Below, piece by piece: positions 1 through 8,505 of a stretch of 64,000 nucleotides of DNA (positions within the stretch are counted from its first letter, which is position 1; every line of letters begins with the position of its first letter). Source of the DNA: Bacillus sp. FJAT-45350 (GTDB taxonomy: Bacteria; Bacillota; Bacilli; Bacillales; NISU01); NCBI RefSeq assembly GCF_002335805.1, contig NZ_NISU01000001.1, positions 1,806,079 through 1,870,078 on the forward strand, in the 5' to 3' direction. Under the pieces are notes generated by a model, which did no database searches, was not told the origin of the DNA, and worked only from the letters and a program-made list of their open reading frames with translations. The translations under genes and the position numbers were made by a program.

Positions 1-623
1 TATAACAAAGAAACCTTTGTTTTACTACGCTTTCCAACAATAAATGTTTCATTATACATACTATTTGTTCTTAGTCGTTTTCTCACAAGAGCCACGTTTG
101 TGCTTAAGTCTTCAGTGAATCCATCTTTAGGACCACGAATGGAAATTTCCGTATTCGACTCTTCTGGTGTACGGTTTGGTTCTTCCGTAATTGTTAAAAA
201 GAAAACTCGTTTACTATTTTTAAAATAAAGAACGAGCTCTCCAGAAAAAACATTGTAAACGAGTTCTTCCATTCCCTCTTCTGAGCCTAGAGCACGTATT
301 GGTAAACGTTTTTGAAGCTGCTGATAAAACTGATAATCATTATTTGAATCATCAATGACAGCCTCAATATCAGGTAAAATAAATTGACTTAATTCCTTTG
401 AATCCGCTAAACCCTGACAATAAATGACTAGAACGGGCTCATCAGATTTTCCAAGCATGTAATTATGCGTAATGACATCTTCGCTAGAAGAAAAGGTATT
501 TATCATGTTTTCTTCTGTTAGTTTTTCAGGTAATAGTTCTCCCCCACCCTTTGTCAGAGTAGCACCTTTGTCTGTTTTACGTTGTTGTTTACGTAAGCTA
601 GAGAGTCTGCTCGTGATTTTCAT
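1..623 (-). CDS. GerA-family spore germination protein (A subunit), partial
   Basis: The N-terminal part (about 207 residues) of a germinant-receptor A subunit runs off the left edge of the window. It starts at the ATG on the complement of 621-623 behind a GGGGGAG ribosome-binding site. The segment ISIRGPKDGFTEDLSTNVAL, followed by VRKRLR, is the signature of this family and also occurs in the three complete A subunits of the window. A subunits are inner-spore-membrane proteins with a cytosolic N-terminal domain followed by membrane helices; only the soluble domain is visible. The start lies 26 bp inside the end of the upstream permease gene, so the two are translationally coupled in one operon. 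A C subunit would be expected further left, outside the window. Confidence 0.9.
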   Translation of the reverse strand, partial: MKITSRLSSLRKQQRKTDKGATLTKGGGELLPEKLTEENMINTFSSSEDVITHNYMLGKSDEPVLVIYCQGLADSKELSQFILPDIEAVIDDSNNDYQFYQQLQKRLPIRALGSEEGMEELVYNVFSGELVLYFKNSKRVFFLTITEEPNRTPEESNTEISIRGPKDGFTEDLSTNVALVRKRLRTNSMYNETFIVGKRSKTKVSLL

Positions 624-1710
624 TTGCACTCCCCCTTTTTTTCTTAGATGCAAATTGACATAGTAGAAGTAGTACAAGCGTAAAGAGAAGAACGAACCCA
701 ATTACTATTGGATAAAACCAGTTCATTAATAAATTTAAAAACATCGGGTCACTTATTGGAAAGTAAGTCGAAATGATAAAAATCAGTGCAATACCTGCGA
801 TTACTTTTGTACGATGTCTTGATTTTTCTTGTAAAAATATATCACCTAATAAAAACAGTAGAAAAGAAAGACGAATAAATGCCCCAGACATCCACTGATA
901 AAATGAAAGTACATCTAAATGGTCTACATATTCTCCCAATGTTAATAGTCTCCACTGCTCAAAGGCAGGGTACCGTTGTTTCATCGCTTCAGCAGGTCCA
1001 AATTCCGTAATCGCACCTATGGTAGGACCTAACGTAAGACCTATTAAAATAAGGCTTAGGATAACGAGATGAAAGAAGCGGATTTGTCCCTTTACTTTGT
1101 GTTGAACTAATAGGAGCATTATCATCTCAGCTAACCCACCAGTCACATAGATCATTCCGTGTAAGATAGGATTCCAGCCGTGCTCAACTATGGGAAAAAG
1201 CAATGAATGATCTTTTTCTGGCATGTTTCCTCCAGCTACAAAAAAACCAAAGATTACGACAAACGGGAGTACGACAACACCTGACATTATAAGGGGTTTC
1301 AAACCAGATTTAGCTACAAGAAAAATAAGTATTAAAAATACAAATGCGACGATTGTATTTGGTGTATATAACAAGTAAGATAAATCAATCCACATGACTG
1401 TATCTCGAAAGGTAATATAAAAGTTAAATGCTATGTAAATCAAAAAAGGAGCCATTACTATAATAGCAACAATATTTCCATATTTATTTTTCAACCAGTC
1501 AAACAATTTTTCTTGACCGAGCTTCTTTATTACAACAAGTAATACTACGAGCCATAAAATTACTGGAATAATGGACAAAAGGATCGCCAACCACGCATCT
1601 CGAGCCGATGCATTTAATAAAAGAGGAATAATGATAACGTGATTTGTAAGGCCAGTAGATAAAGTAAAAATAATAAGAATATGACGAACATTGAAAGACT
1701 GACTTGTCAT
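598..1710 (-). CDS. GerB-family germinant receptor permease subunit
   Basis: This 370-residue integral membrane protein has about ten hydrophobic helices and belongs to the GerAB/GerKB/YndE family, an APC-like fold that binds germinants in the spore inner membrane. It starts MTSQSFNVRHILIIFTLSTG and has a ribosome-binding site GAGGAGAG a few bases upstream. It is the first gene of its operon, with the A subunit overlapping its 3' end by 26 bp. This B-A order differs from the classical A-B-C order of gerA. It is diverged from the other three permeases in this window, so it probably recognises a different germinant (inference). Confidence 0.9.
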   Translation of the reverse strand: MTSQSFNVRHILIIFTLSTGLTNHVIIIPLLLNASARDAWLAILLSIIPVILWLVVLLVVIKKLGQEKLFDWLKNKYGNIVAIIVMAPFLIYIAFNFYITFRDTVMWIDLSYLLYTPNTIVAFVFLILIFLVAKSGLKPLIMSGVVVLPFVVIFGFFVAGGNMPEKDHSLLFPIVEHGWNPILHGMIYVTGGLAEMIMLLLVQHKVKGQIRFFHLVILSLILIGLTLGPTIGAITEFGPAEAMKQRYPAFEQWRLLTLGEYVDHLDVLSFYQWMSGAFIRLSFLLFLLGDIFLQEKSRHRTKVIAGIALIFIISTYFPISDPMFLNLLMNWFYPIVIGFVLLFTLVLLLLCQFASKKKRGSANENHEQTL

Positions 1711-1745
1711 AGCAAAGCTCTCCTCAACCTAAGACATCTTTCAAT

Positions 1746-1774
1746 TAGTCTTTGGAAAACTTTCCAAAATATAC
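1746..1774 (-). promoter_or_regulatory. Candidate forespore (sigma-G-like) promoter with a palindrome in its spacer
   Basis: On the minus strand GTATA (1770-1774) fits the sigma-G -35 pattern gHATR. AAGACTA, 17 bp downstream, matches 5 of 7 positions of CATACTA. The spacer holds a perfect inverted repeat, TTTGGAAA-AC-TTTCCAAA on the plus strand at 1751-1768. It lies about 40 bp upstream of the permease start, as expected for the promoter of a ger operon. The -10 match is weak and no transcript evidence is available. Confidence 0.3.
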
Positions 1775-1787
1775 TTTTAAATAGAAA

Positions 1788-1920
1788 ATGATTAGTGATT
1801 AGTGATTAATGGTTAATGGTTATTTCAATTATGAGCTGAAAACTCAGCTATATTAATTAATCATTAACAATTACCAATTAGCAATTAATTAACCATTACC
1901 AATTAGCAATTATTAATGAA
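1788..1920. repeat. A/T-rich intergenic short-motif repeat with inverted halves
   Basis: The spacer between the ger operon and the divergent permease consists of reiterated units such as ATTAGTGATTAGTGATTAATGG on the left and ACCATTACCAATTAGCAATT on the right. The two halves are roughly complementary and are separated by a small hairpin (AGCTGA...TCAGCT, 1834-1849). Similar tracts occur at about 37.6, 43.7, 48.6, 52.2 and 63.3 kb. No coding potential is seen. Confidence 0.6.
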
Positions 1921-1982
1921 TGAATATTCTCTCTCATATTATCGAACAATACAGTCAGGAATAATGTGGTGGTGAGTGAATT

Positions 1983-3329
1983 ATGGATGAAAAAACATTA
2001 AAGTGGTGGCAATTATCCTTATTAGGTATTGCTTGTACAATTGGTACAGGTTTCTTCCTCGGGTCTGGGGTAGCTATAACGATGGCTGGTCCTTCTGTCA
2101 TTTTTGCTTATATTATTGCTGCAATTGGTACATATATCGTATACGAAGCACTAGCAAAAATGACGGTAGCTGATCCTCAACAAGGCTCTTTTAGAACCTA
2201 TGCCAAGCAAGCATATGGTCGATGGGCAGGCTTTACGAGTGGTTGGGTTTATTGGCTTTCTGAAATGTTAATTATGGGGAGTCAAATGACAGCATTAGCT
2301 ATCTTTTCACGTTTTTGGTTTCCTGCGATACCATTGTGGGTGTTTGCCGCTGGTTATGCAGCTCTTGGGATTCTTGTCATTTTAGGTGGGTCTAAAGGCT
2401 TTGACCGTGTTGAGAATTTGCTAGCTGCGCTTAAATTTGCTGCAATTATTATGTTTATTATCTTAGCTGCGCTAGGATTATTTGGTCTATTTGGTAAACT
2501 AGGAACTGACCTAGCAATCCCACGCTCATATGAAGGCTTTTTTCCAAACGGGATTACAGGTTTCCTTCCTGCACTAATCTTTGGTTTTTACGGTTTTGCC
2601 GGTATTGAAATTATTGGACTTTTGGCCATGCGCTTAAAAAATATGGATGATGCACCTAAGTCGGGGAAAGTGATGCTTGCTTCACTAACCGTGATTTATG
2701 TGATGTCAATAGGACTAGCATTAACTTTAGTATCTTGGAAAAATTTCAAAACAGATGAAAGTCCATTTGTAACAGCCTTAAACCTATTTAACCTTCCATT
2801 TGTTCCAGATATATTTAATGGTGTTTTCATTATCGCGGGATTTTCTACTATGGTAGCTTCGTTATTTGCTGTCATAAGAATTCTTGTCACATTATCAGAG
2901 GACAAAGATGCACCGAAATTTTTATCGAAAAAGCTCAAAAACAAGATTGCACTGCCTGCCATACTCCTGACTGCAGGCGGTATGGGCGTTTCGATTATAT
3001 TGGCTGTGTTAATTCCAGGTCGAATTTACGAATACATTACAACTGCAGCTGGACTTATGCTTCTATACAATTGGTTTTTTATCCTTGGCTCTTATAACCG
3101 ATTATTTAAAGTCACAACTTTTGATAAAGTAAAACGAATTATTGGTTTTATTTTTATTTTATTGGCGGTATTTGGGACAGTGTTCCACCACATCAGTCGT
3201 CCAGGCTTCTTTGTAAGTATTTTATTCATATTCATCATTGGTCTAGTAACTTACATTATGACGAGAATATGGAAAAAGGGAACTGAAAAAAAAGACACAG
3301 GATCTTTATTTACCAAAATAAAGCAATAG
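1983..3329 (+). CDS. APC-superfamily amino acid permease
   Basis: A 448-residue membrane protein with about 12 hydrophobic segments. The first helix contains IACTIGTGFFLGSG, the glycine-rich unwound helix of APC amino-acid transporters. It resembles the YbxG/YvbW group of Bacillus permeases, but the substrate cannot be read from sequence. The ATG at 1983 follows GGTGGTGAGTG. It is monocistronic and divergent from the first ger operon. Its last 20 bp overlap the 3' end of the convergent LysE-type gene, and no terminator is visible between them. Confidence 0.88.
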   Translation: MDEKTLKWWQLSLLGIACTIGTGFFLGSGVAITMAGPSVIFAYIIAAIGTYIVYEALAKMTVADPQQGSFRTYAKQAYGRWAGFTSGWVYWLSEMLIMGSQMTALAIFSRFWFPAIPLWVFAAGYAALGILVILGGSKGFDRVENLLAALKFAAIIMFIILAALGLFGLFGKLGTDLAIPRSYEGFFPNGITGFLPALIFGFYGFAGIEIIGLLAMRLKNMDDAPKSGKVMLASLTVIYVMSIGLALTLVSWKNFKTDESPFVTALNLFNLPFVPDIFNGVFIIAGFSTMVASLFAVIRILVTLSEDKDAPKFLSKKLKNKIALPAILLTAGGMGVSIILAVLIPGRIYEYITTAAGLMLLYNWFFILGSYNRLFKVTTFDKVKRIIGFIFILLAVFGTVFHHISRPGFFVSILFIFIIGLVTYIMTRIWKKGTEKKDTGSLFTKIKQ

Positions 3330-3942
3330 CAGCTTGAATACCGAAATAGATACCAAAACCAATTAATGATAATCCAGAAACAACAGATATTCCTGTAAGC
3401 AGTCTATTTGTGAGATACTTACGTAGACTGCTTGCAAATCCAGCCATCGTTAAATCCCAAATTGTAATACCGATAAAAATTGCTGCACTGTACATTATGA
3501 CTTGACTCGTCCCATATTTAGTCACCGTATTCGCTAGAATAGACCCAAAAATTCCTAACCAAAATAGAATTGTCAATGGATTAAATAAAGACATGAAAAA
3601 ACCAGAAAAAAATGATTTTAGATGGGACTCTTTCCCCCTAGCTAATGTATCTTCCTTTGAAACTTGCGAGGCGCTAAATAGACTTTCAATACCTGTATAA
3701 ACTAAAACGAAGAAACCAAATATCCATAGAAATGTCTGCATGAAAGGGATTTCAAGAAAATGTACAACCCCAACAAACACAAGTAGCATATATATTGCAT
3801 CAGCTACAGTTGCCCCTAAGCCAACTAACCACGCATGGAAGAAACCATGCTTTATCCCTCTATCTAATTGAGCTGCATTAACAGGTCCGATTGGCGCAGC
3901 CAAAGACAAACCCAAAAAAATATAACTAAGAAATATCGCCAT
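3310..3942 (-). CDS. LysE/RhtB-family amino acid exporter
   Basis: A 210-residue protein with six predicted helices. It has the family signature near the N-terminus (SLAAPIGPVNAAQLDRGIKH) and a conserved FFMSLFNPLTILFW helix. These proteins export amino acids or homoserine-like compounds across the plasma membrane. The length matches the family. It is convergent with the APC permease, overlapping it by 20 bp at the 3' ends, so an import/export pair may be regulated oppositely (inference). The substrate is unknown. Confidence 0.88.
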   Translation of the reverse strand: MAIFLSYIFLGLSLAAPIGPVNAAQLDRGIKHGFFHAWLVGLGATVADAIYMLLVFVGVVHFLEIPFMQTFLWIFGFFVLVYTGIESLFSASQVSKEDTLARGKESHLKSFFSGFFMSLFNPLTILFWLGIFGSILANTVTKYGTSQVIMYSAAIFIGITIWDLTMAGFASSLRKYLTNRLLTGISVVSGLSLIGFGIYFGIQAAIALFW

Positions 3943-4063
3943 ATGTTCTAGCCTCCAAAAGCAAAATTAAGACAGGACAAACCCACCGCTTGTACAGTCT
4001 ATTCAGCTGATTTGGAATTTACTACTCAGATTTATATAACTTATTTCAAAGCAGAAGAATTGA

Positions 4064-4100
4064 AAAAGGATAGAGTTGCTTTACGAAGCCCCTTCTATCC
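4064..4100 (-). terminator. Rho-independent terminator after the 93-residue ORF
   Basis: Reading on the minus strand, GGATAGA (complement of 4094-4100) pairs with TCTATCC (complement of 4069-4075) and is followed by TTTTTC. It sits directly downstream of the stop at 4112. Confidence 0.6.
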
Positions 4101-4111
4101 CTGTGTATCTA

Positions 4112-4393
4112 CTATTTTTCATTCTCCATCTCAAGTTCAACCTTTTTTCCACCTGCATTCAAATATGTGAGCACTTCTAAATCTGGTTTGATTTTCACTA
4201 AGCCCTGTATGTATGGCTTTACTAAGTCTTTAAAGTCTTCTAGTACACCGTCTTGTTCGACAAGTGCAAATACATAAAGCTTTTTCTCATCAATTAAAAA
4301 AGATAAATAGCCAATCGGTTCGTTTCTATCTGTAACTATATTAAGTAACTGAGCCTCTTCCTTAATAAACTCTGGGGAAAAATATATATCCAC
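4112..4393 (-). CDS. Small protein of unknown function (93 aa)
   Basis: I do not recognise this family. The product is a soluble, mildly acidic protein of 93 residues without signal peptide or membrane helix, probably a small alpha/beta domain. The start is a GTG at 4391-4393 behind a strong GGAGGGG ribosome-binding site. That site is part of a hairpin (4403-4427) that would hide it. It is followed by a terminator, so it is probably a single-gene unit. It lies next to the SCP2-domain gene in the same direction, with 67 bp between them. Confidence 0.65.
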   Translation of the reverse strand: MDIYFSPEFIKEEAQLLNIVTDRNEPIGYLSFLIDEKKLYVFALVEQDGVLEDFKDLVKPYIQGLVKIKPDLEVLTYLNAGGKKVELEMENEK

Positions 4394-4402
4394 AAAAAAC
4401 CC

Positions 4403-4427
4403 CTCCTATATTCAGTAATCATAGGAG
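4403..4427 (-). promoter_or_regulatory. Hairpin that can sequester the Shine-Dalgarno of the 93-aa gene
   Basis: CTCCTAT and ATAGGAG, separated by 11 bases, form a perfect 7-bp stem. On the minus-strand transcript the AGGAG of the stem is part of the ribosome-binding site preceding the GTG start at 4393, so the stem would block initiation when folded. Confidence 0.4.
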
Positions 4428-4460
4428 TAGTATCCCTCAGTATTAAGTATCATATTACAT

Positions 4461-4787
4461 TTATTGATAGTGTTTAATTATTTCTTGAAGCTTTAAAGCC
4501 AGTCCCATCTTCCCTTCCACTTTTAGGTTGCCTGTCATAAAACCCATTGTCGTATTAAAATCCCCTTTCAACAGTTTAGAAAAATTTTTATCCGAAAGAA
4601 TTAACGTAACTTCTGAATCATTCGGAGTCCCTTCTACGACCTCTACTTTCCCATTTTCTAAGACAATTTGGAATTGACCGCTTTCCTTAAGATCAATTTG
4701 ATAAGCTCGGGCTTTCTCTCCTTCAATATAAACTGGGTTTGCGTTAATTTTTTCCGAAAGTGTGATCATTTCTTCTTTTACTGACAT
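4461..4787 (-). CDS. SCP2 sterol-carrier-domain protein
   Basis: A 108-residue protein with the SCP2 lipid-binding fold. The second half contains the typical run DSEVTLILSDKNFSKLLKG, then GNLKVEGKMGLALKLQEI. Bacterial stand-alone SCP2 domains bind hydrophobic ligands; the ligand is unknown here. The frame stays open further upstream, but the start at 4787 (MSVKEEMITL) follows AAAGGGGA at good spacing and matches the family length. It is probably transcribed alone, divergent from the coiled-coil membrane protein gene. Confidence 0.85.
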   Translation of the reverse strand: MSVKEEMITLSEKINANPVYIEGEKARAYQIDLKESGQFQIVLENGKVEVVEGTPNDSEVTLILSDKNFSKLLKGDFNTTMGFMTGNLKVEGKMGLALKLQEIIKHYQ

Positions 4788-4956
4788 TATATTATCCCCT
4801 TTTTTCGCGATATTTTCTAACTTTTTTAAATAGTAACACAACAATAAATGAATTGTCATTCATTATATTATTAAAACTACATGTCACTTGCTCATAACAT
4901 GATTAATTTAGATGAATATAATATTTCAAGGTGTGTCTTAGAGGAGGTGGCTACCT

Positions 4957-5289
4957 TTGAGTAATATAGAAAAACGTCTAAGCGAACTTGAAACGAAGAA
5001 TGAGCAACTTCGAAAATGTGTTAAAGCTCTTGAGAAAAATGCAGAAGAAAAAACTGATGAAAATGCTGTAAAGGTACTAGTTGACGAATATTTAAATGAC
5101 AAAAATGTCCTTACTGAGAACCAAATAGATTCTATCATTGAAAAAATACTCACTGATAAAAAATATATGACAGAAACAGAAGTACACAATCTAACAAAGG
5201 AAACACACTTAACAATTCTAAGGTGGGTAATTGCAACCGTTTTAAGTGCCGGTGCAGTTACTTTTGGTTTCTTAAGAATATTTTTATAG
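4957..5289 (+). CDS. Coiled-coil protein with C-terminal membrane anchor (110 aa)
   Basis: The product has a charged heptad-like coiled coil (residues 1-35, MSNIEKRLSELETKNEQLRK), a soluble middle part and one hydrophobic helix near the C-terminus (about residues 88-108), so it is probably tail-anchored with the coiled coil in the cytoplasm. The start is TTG at 4957 behind GGAGGTGG. I do not recognise a named family. A gene-free stretch with a cruciform-type inverted repeat follows. Confidence 0.7.
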   Translation: MSNIEKRLSELETKNEQLRKCVKALEKNAEEKTDENAVKVLVDEYLNDKNVLTENQIDSIIEKILTDKKYMTETEVHNLTKETHLTILRWVIATVLSAGAVTFGFLRIFL

Positions 5290-5328
5290 CAAGAAGCCTA
5301 CATTTAGCTTGCTAATAGTAATAAGAGG

Positions 5329-5380
5329 AGCTGCCACTTTTAAGCCAAATGACTATCTTCTTGTCATTTGGCGCGCAGCT
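5329..5380. repeat. Long cruciform-type inverted repeat
   Basis: GCCAAATGAC (5344-5353) and GTCATTTGGC (5363-5372) form a perfect 10-bp stem. It is nested inside AGCTGC/GCAGCT (5329-5334, 5375-5380). No T-tract follows on the plus strand, so it is not a textbook terminator for the preceding gene, although it may block transcription. Confidence 0.55.
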
Positions 5381-5487
5381 TACATAGTCATTACTCACTT
5401 ACGACTTTACTGACTTACACACTTGTTTAACTTTCCCTACTCTCAAAATGAGTTTCTGTAAACAAATTTCTCCCTCTATTTTCTTAG

Positions 5488-5516
5488 TTATAGATATTTC
5501 ATATTTGCACATGATA
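5488..5516 (+). promoter_or_regulatory. Candidate sigma-G-like promoter of the second ger operon
   Basis: TTATA (5488-5492), a 17-bp spacer and CATGATA (5510-5516) fit the forespore promoter pattern gHATR-N17/18-CATNNTA, with one mismatch in the -35. It is placed about 30 bp upstream of the first gene of the operon (5548). Confidence 0.4.
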
Positions 5517-5547
5517 AGACAAGATAGTTAATTATTGGAGGGCCTTT

Positions 5548-5766
5548 ATGGTTACTTTTGGGACATTTCTTACCTTCTTTTCATTTACCTTTCTCGTCCT
5601 ATACCTAGACACACAACTTTACGACGTATCCTTTGTACAAGCGCTACATTTGATGCTTGATGTACATATGAGTTTAGGAAGAGTCTACCTTTATGGGGCA
5701 GTTGCTATCGGAATTGGAGTAGCTTTCGTAGTTGACTACCGACGAAAAAAATCTCAAAGTCAATAA
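5548..5766 (+). CDS. Small two-helix membrane protein, candidate germinant receptor D subunit
   Basis: A 72-residue protein with two hydrophobic helices (about 5-22 and 45-64) and a short basic tail. It starts with an ATG behind TTGGAGGG. It is the first gene of a ger operon, 50 bp before the permease gene. Germinant receptors of several Bacillus species have an extra small two-helix D protein of about this size encoded with the A-B-C genes and modulating germination. Size, topology and position fit that role, but I cannot prove homology from sequence alone. Confidence 0.6.
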   Translation: MVTFGTFLTFFSFTFLVLYLDTQLYDVSFVQALHLMLDVHMSLGRVYLYGAVAIGIGVAFVVDYRRKKSQSQ

Positions 5767-5816
5767 GTTGATCCGACCAATATTTTTGCTCGCTACAAAA
5801 AAGGAGGAGCAACGAG

Positions 5817-6932
5817 GTGAAACCTGTTTTAGTAGAAAAAATTAATTTATGGCAACTTTTCATACTCATTGTTCTGTTTGAATTAGGTTCAGTGTTAGTT
5901 GTTGGTGTAGCGTTTGAAGCGAAACAGGATGCTTGGATTGCCATTCTACTTGCAACCTTTATTGGAATTGGACTCATCCTTTTATATATTTTCATTTTAT
6001 CTCTAGAGAAAGAAAAGAATTTATTTGAGATTATAGAGCTTACGATTGGTAGAATACCAGCTATAATCATCAGTTTCTCCTATGTACTTTATTTTCTATA
6101 TATAGCATCGAGAGTATTACGAGATTTTATGGAACTAATAATCACTTTTATTTTTCCTAATACTCCAATTGAGGTATTGGCGCTTTCCTTTATGATTGTT
6201 GTGATCTATGTCATATATTTAGGGATTGAAGTATTTGCCCGAACAGTAGAAGCATTTCTACCTTATATCGTTATTTTCCTTATTCTATTTATCATTTTTT
6301 TATTTGCTTCTAATGAGATTGAATTCAATCATTTACAGCCTGTAATGGCTGAAGGGTTTCCACGAATTTTTGATGCTATTTTCCCTGGCTTAATTGGTTT
6401 TCCATTTGGAGAAACAATTGCCTTTACAGTAATCATGGCGCATGTAGCAAAATCAACAAAACTACCGAAAGTTGGCATCCTTGCGATGATTGCATCCGGG
6501 CTTAGTATTACCTTAATTACAATGATTGACCTTACAGTACTCGGGGTCGCAATGACAGAAAGAGCTAGCTTCTCTCTCGTGAATGTAGCAAGGGAGATAT
6601 CTCTTTTTGACTTTATCGAAAGAATAGAAGCAGTAGTAATCTTTGCCATTTTGATTGGCGTCTTTATTAAAGTTGGCATATTCTTCTTTTGTGGTCTTAA
6701 AGGGTTAGAGTATATTTTTTCTATTCCTTACCGCCACTTTACAATTCCTATCGGTATGATTGTTACATTATTCTCCATTCTTATTGCTGCTAATTACGCT
6801 GAGCATATTGAAGAGGGAATACAATTTGTCCCACTCCATATGCATATGCCATTTCAATTAGGCTTTCCCGTTGTATTAGCAGCACTTATTTTTTGGACTA
6901 AAAAGAAAAAAGGGGGAAAGGTGAATGCTTAA
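5817..6932 (+). CDS. GerB-family germinant receptor permease subunit
   Basis: A 371-residue, ten-helix membrane protein of the GerAB/GerKB family that acts in the spore inner membrane as the germinant-binding subunit. The start is GTG at 5817 behind AAGGAGGAG. A conserved stretch around residue 180-200 (FPRIFDAIFPGLIGFPFGE) is typical of the family's middle helices. The gene overlaps the next gene (A subunit) by 8 bp. The order here is small protein, B, A, C. Confidence 0.92.
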   Translation: MKPVLVEKINLWQLFILIVLFELGSVLVVGVAFEAKQDAWIAILLATFIGIGLILLYIFILSLEKEKNLFEIIELTIGRIPAIIISFSYVLYFLYIASRVLRDFMELIITFIFPNTPIEVLALSFMIVVIYVIYLGIEVFARTVEAFLPYIVIFLILFIIFLFASNEIEFNHLQPVMAEGFPRIFDAIFPGLIGFPFGETIAFTVIMAHVAKSTKLPKVGILAMIASGLSITLITMIDLTVLGVAMTERASFSLVNVAREISLFDFIERIEAVVIFAILIGVFIKVGIFFFCGLKGLEYIFSIPYRHFTIPIGMIVTLFSILIAANYAEHIEEGIQFVPLHMHMPFQLGFPVVLAALIFWTKKKKGGKVNA

Positions 6933-8505
6933 AACACTTTATCTGAAACGAAAAATCAGAAATAAAATAGTACAAGCATCTCTCCCTTTTCCAAATAAAA
7001 AAGTTACGATTCACTCTAATATTGGTGAGATGAAAAAAAAGCTAGAGTCTACATTTGGAAAAACATATGATTTTATGATTGAACATATTGAGGTTGGTCA
7101 TAAAATTGGAATTATTTGTTATTTAACATCAATGACTAATTCAAATACAATTGCTGAAAAATTAACTGTACCCTTAACTAATTCGATAAACAAAGAACAT
7201 AACATACGCTCGGAGAAAGATTGGTACGATTTATTCCATACCGTATTCCCTGGAACGGACCATCAGATTATTGAATACGAGAATGAAGTCTATGAACAAC
7301 TTCTAGATGGGAAAATCATACTTCTCTTAGATGGATTATCTAAAGCACTCTCGATTAAAGTCACAACCTCAAACTACCGTTCAATTGAAGAACCTAGTAC
7401 TCAAACAATTATTCGTGGTCCAAAAGATGGCTTTGTTGAAGATATTGAAACAAATGTAAGTTTAATTAGGAGAAGAATAAAAAACCCTTCGTTACGCTTT
7501 GAACAATTTGTGATTGGCTCAGAAACACGAACCACAGTCTATATTAGTTATATGGAAGGAATCGTTAACCAAAGCATAGTAGAAGAAGTAAGAACAAGAT
7601 TATCAGATATTAATACAAATGCCATCTTTGAATCTGCAAATATTGAAGATTTTATTACTGATAAGTCGTTAACACCCTTTCCGTTACTTTTTAATACTGA
7701 AAGACCTGATGCTATAAGCGCACATTTATTGTCAGGTAAAATTGCAATTATTGTTGATGGGACACCATTTACATTAACTGTACCCTGTGTTTTTACTGAT
7801 TTTGTTACATCACCGGAAGATTACTACCAGCCCTTTATGATGGGAAGTCTCATACGCGCTGTTAGATATCTTGCTTTTTTTATAGCATTATTATTGCCAG
7901 CGGTTTATGTAGGAATTATTACGTACCATCACGAGATGATACCAACGGAACTCCTTATTAGTCTTGCTACTCAACGAGAAGGTATTCCCTTCCCTGCTGT
8001 TATTGAGGCATTACTGATGGAGGTCACATTTGAAATATTACGTGAAGCTGGAATCCGAATGCCACGAGCTGTTGGAGGAACGATTTCAATTGTAGGTGGT
8101 CTAGTTATCGGACAAGCTGCTGTAGATGCAGGGATTGTCTCTAACATTATGGTCATAGTCGTTGCATTAACAGCGATATCAAGCTTTGTCTCACCTGTCT
8201 ATTCATTTGCTATTGCCACTAGACTATTACGGTTTATCTTTATTCTACTCTCTGCAGTATTAGGCTTATATGGGGTTTTGCTTGGACTTGTTCTCATGGT
8301 TGCTCATCTTGCTAGTCTACGTTCATTTGGAGTTCCTTACCTGGCACCAGTAGCACCAATGATTCCTCATGACCAGGAGGACGTATTAATTCGTCTTCCT
8401 GCTTGGATGATGAAGAAACGTCCAGAATTATTGAGAACAGAAAACAGCGAAAAACAATCTAACGCCGAATCGCCAACTCCTCCTCCAAACGGAGGTCGTT
8501 CCTGA
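6925..8505 (+). CDS. GerA-family germinant receptor A subunit
   Basis: A 526-residue A subunit. It has a soluble N-terminal domain (about 1-290) with the signature IIRGPKDGFVEDIETNVSLI, then several membrane helices containing the conserved motif REAGIRMPRAVGGTISIVGG. The tail is cytosolic and proline-rich (ESPTPPPNGG). It forms the receptor complex with B and C subunits in the inner spore membrane. The start ATG follows GGGGGAAAGGTGA, and the stop codon overlaps the C-subunit start by one base. Length and motifs are intact, so it is probably functional. Confidence 0.93.
   Translation: MLKTLYLKRKIRNKIVQASLPFPNKKVTIHSNIGEMKKKLESTFGKTYDFMIEHIEVGHKIGIICYLTSMTNSNTIAEKLTVPLTNSINKEHNIRSEKDWYDLFHTVFPGTDHQIIEYENEVYEQLLDGKIILLLDGLSKALSIKVTTSNYRSIEEPSTQTIIRGPKDGFVEDIETNVSLIRRRIKNPSLRFEQFVIGSETRTTVYISYMEGIVNQSIVEEVRTRLSDINTNAIFESANIEDFITDKSLTPFPLLFNTERPDAISAHLLSGKIAIIVDGTPFTLTVPCVFTDFVTSPEDYYQPFMMGSLIRAVRYLAFFIALLLPAVYVGIITYHHEMIPTELLISLATQREGIPFPAVIEALLMEVTFEILREAGIRMPRAVGGTISIVGGLVIGQAAVDAGIVSNIMVIVVALTAISSFVSPVYSFAIATRLLRFIFILLSAVLGLYGVLLGLVLMVAHLASLRSFGVPYLAPVAPMIPHDQEDVLIRLPAWMMKKRPELLRTENSEKQSNAESPTPPPNGGRS

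Noticed and set aside
2696-2962. Open frame on the minus strand inside the APC permease gene
   Set aside because: It is antisense to a conserved membrane protein, has no ribosome-binding site and shows Ser/Pro/Asn-rich shadow composition.
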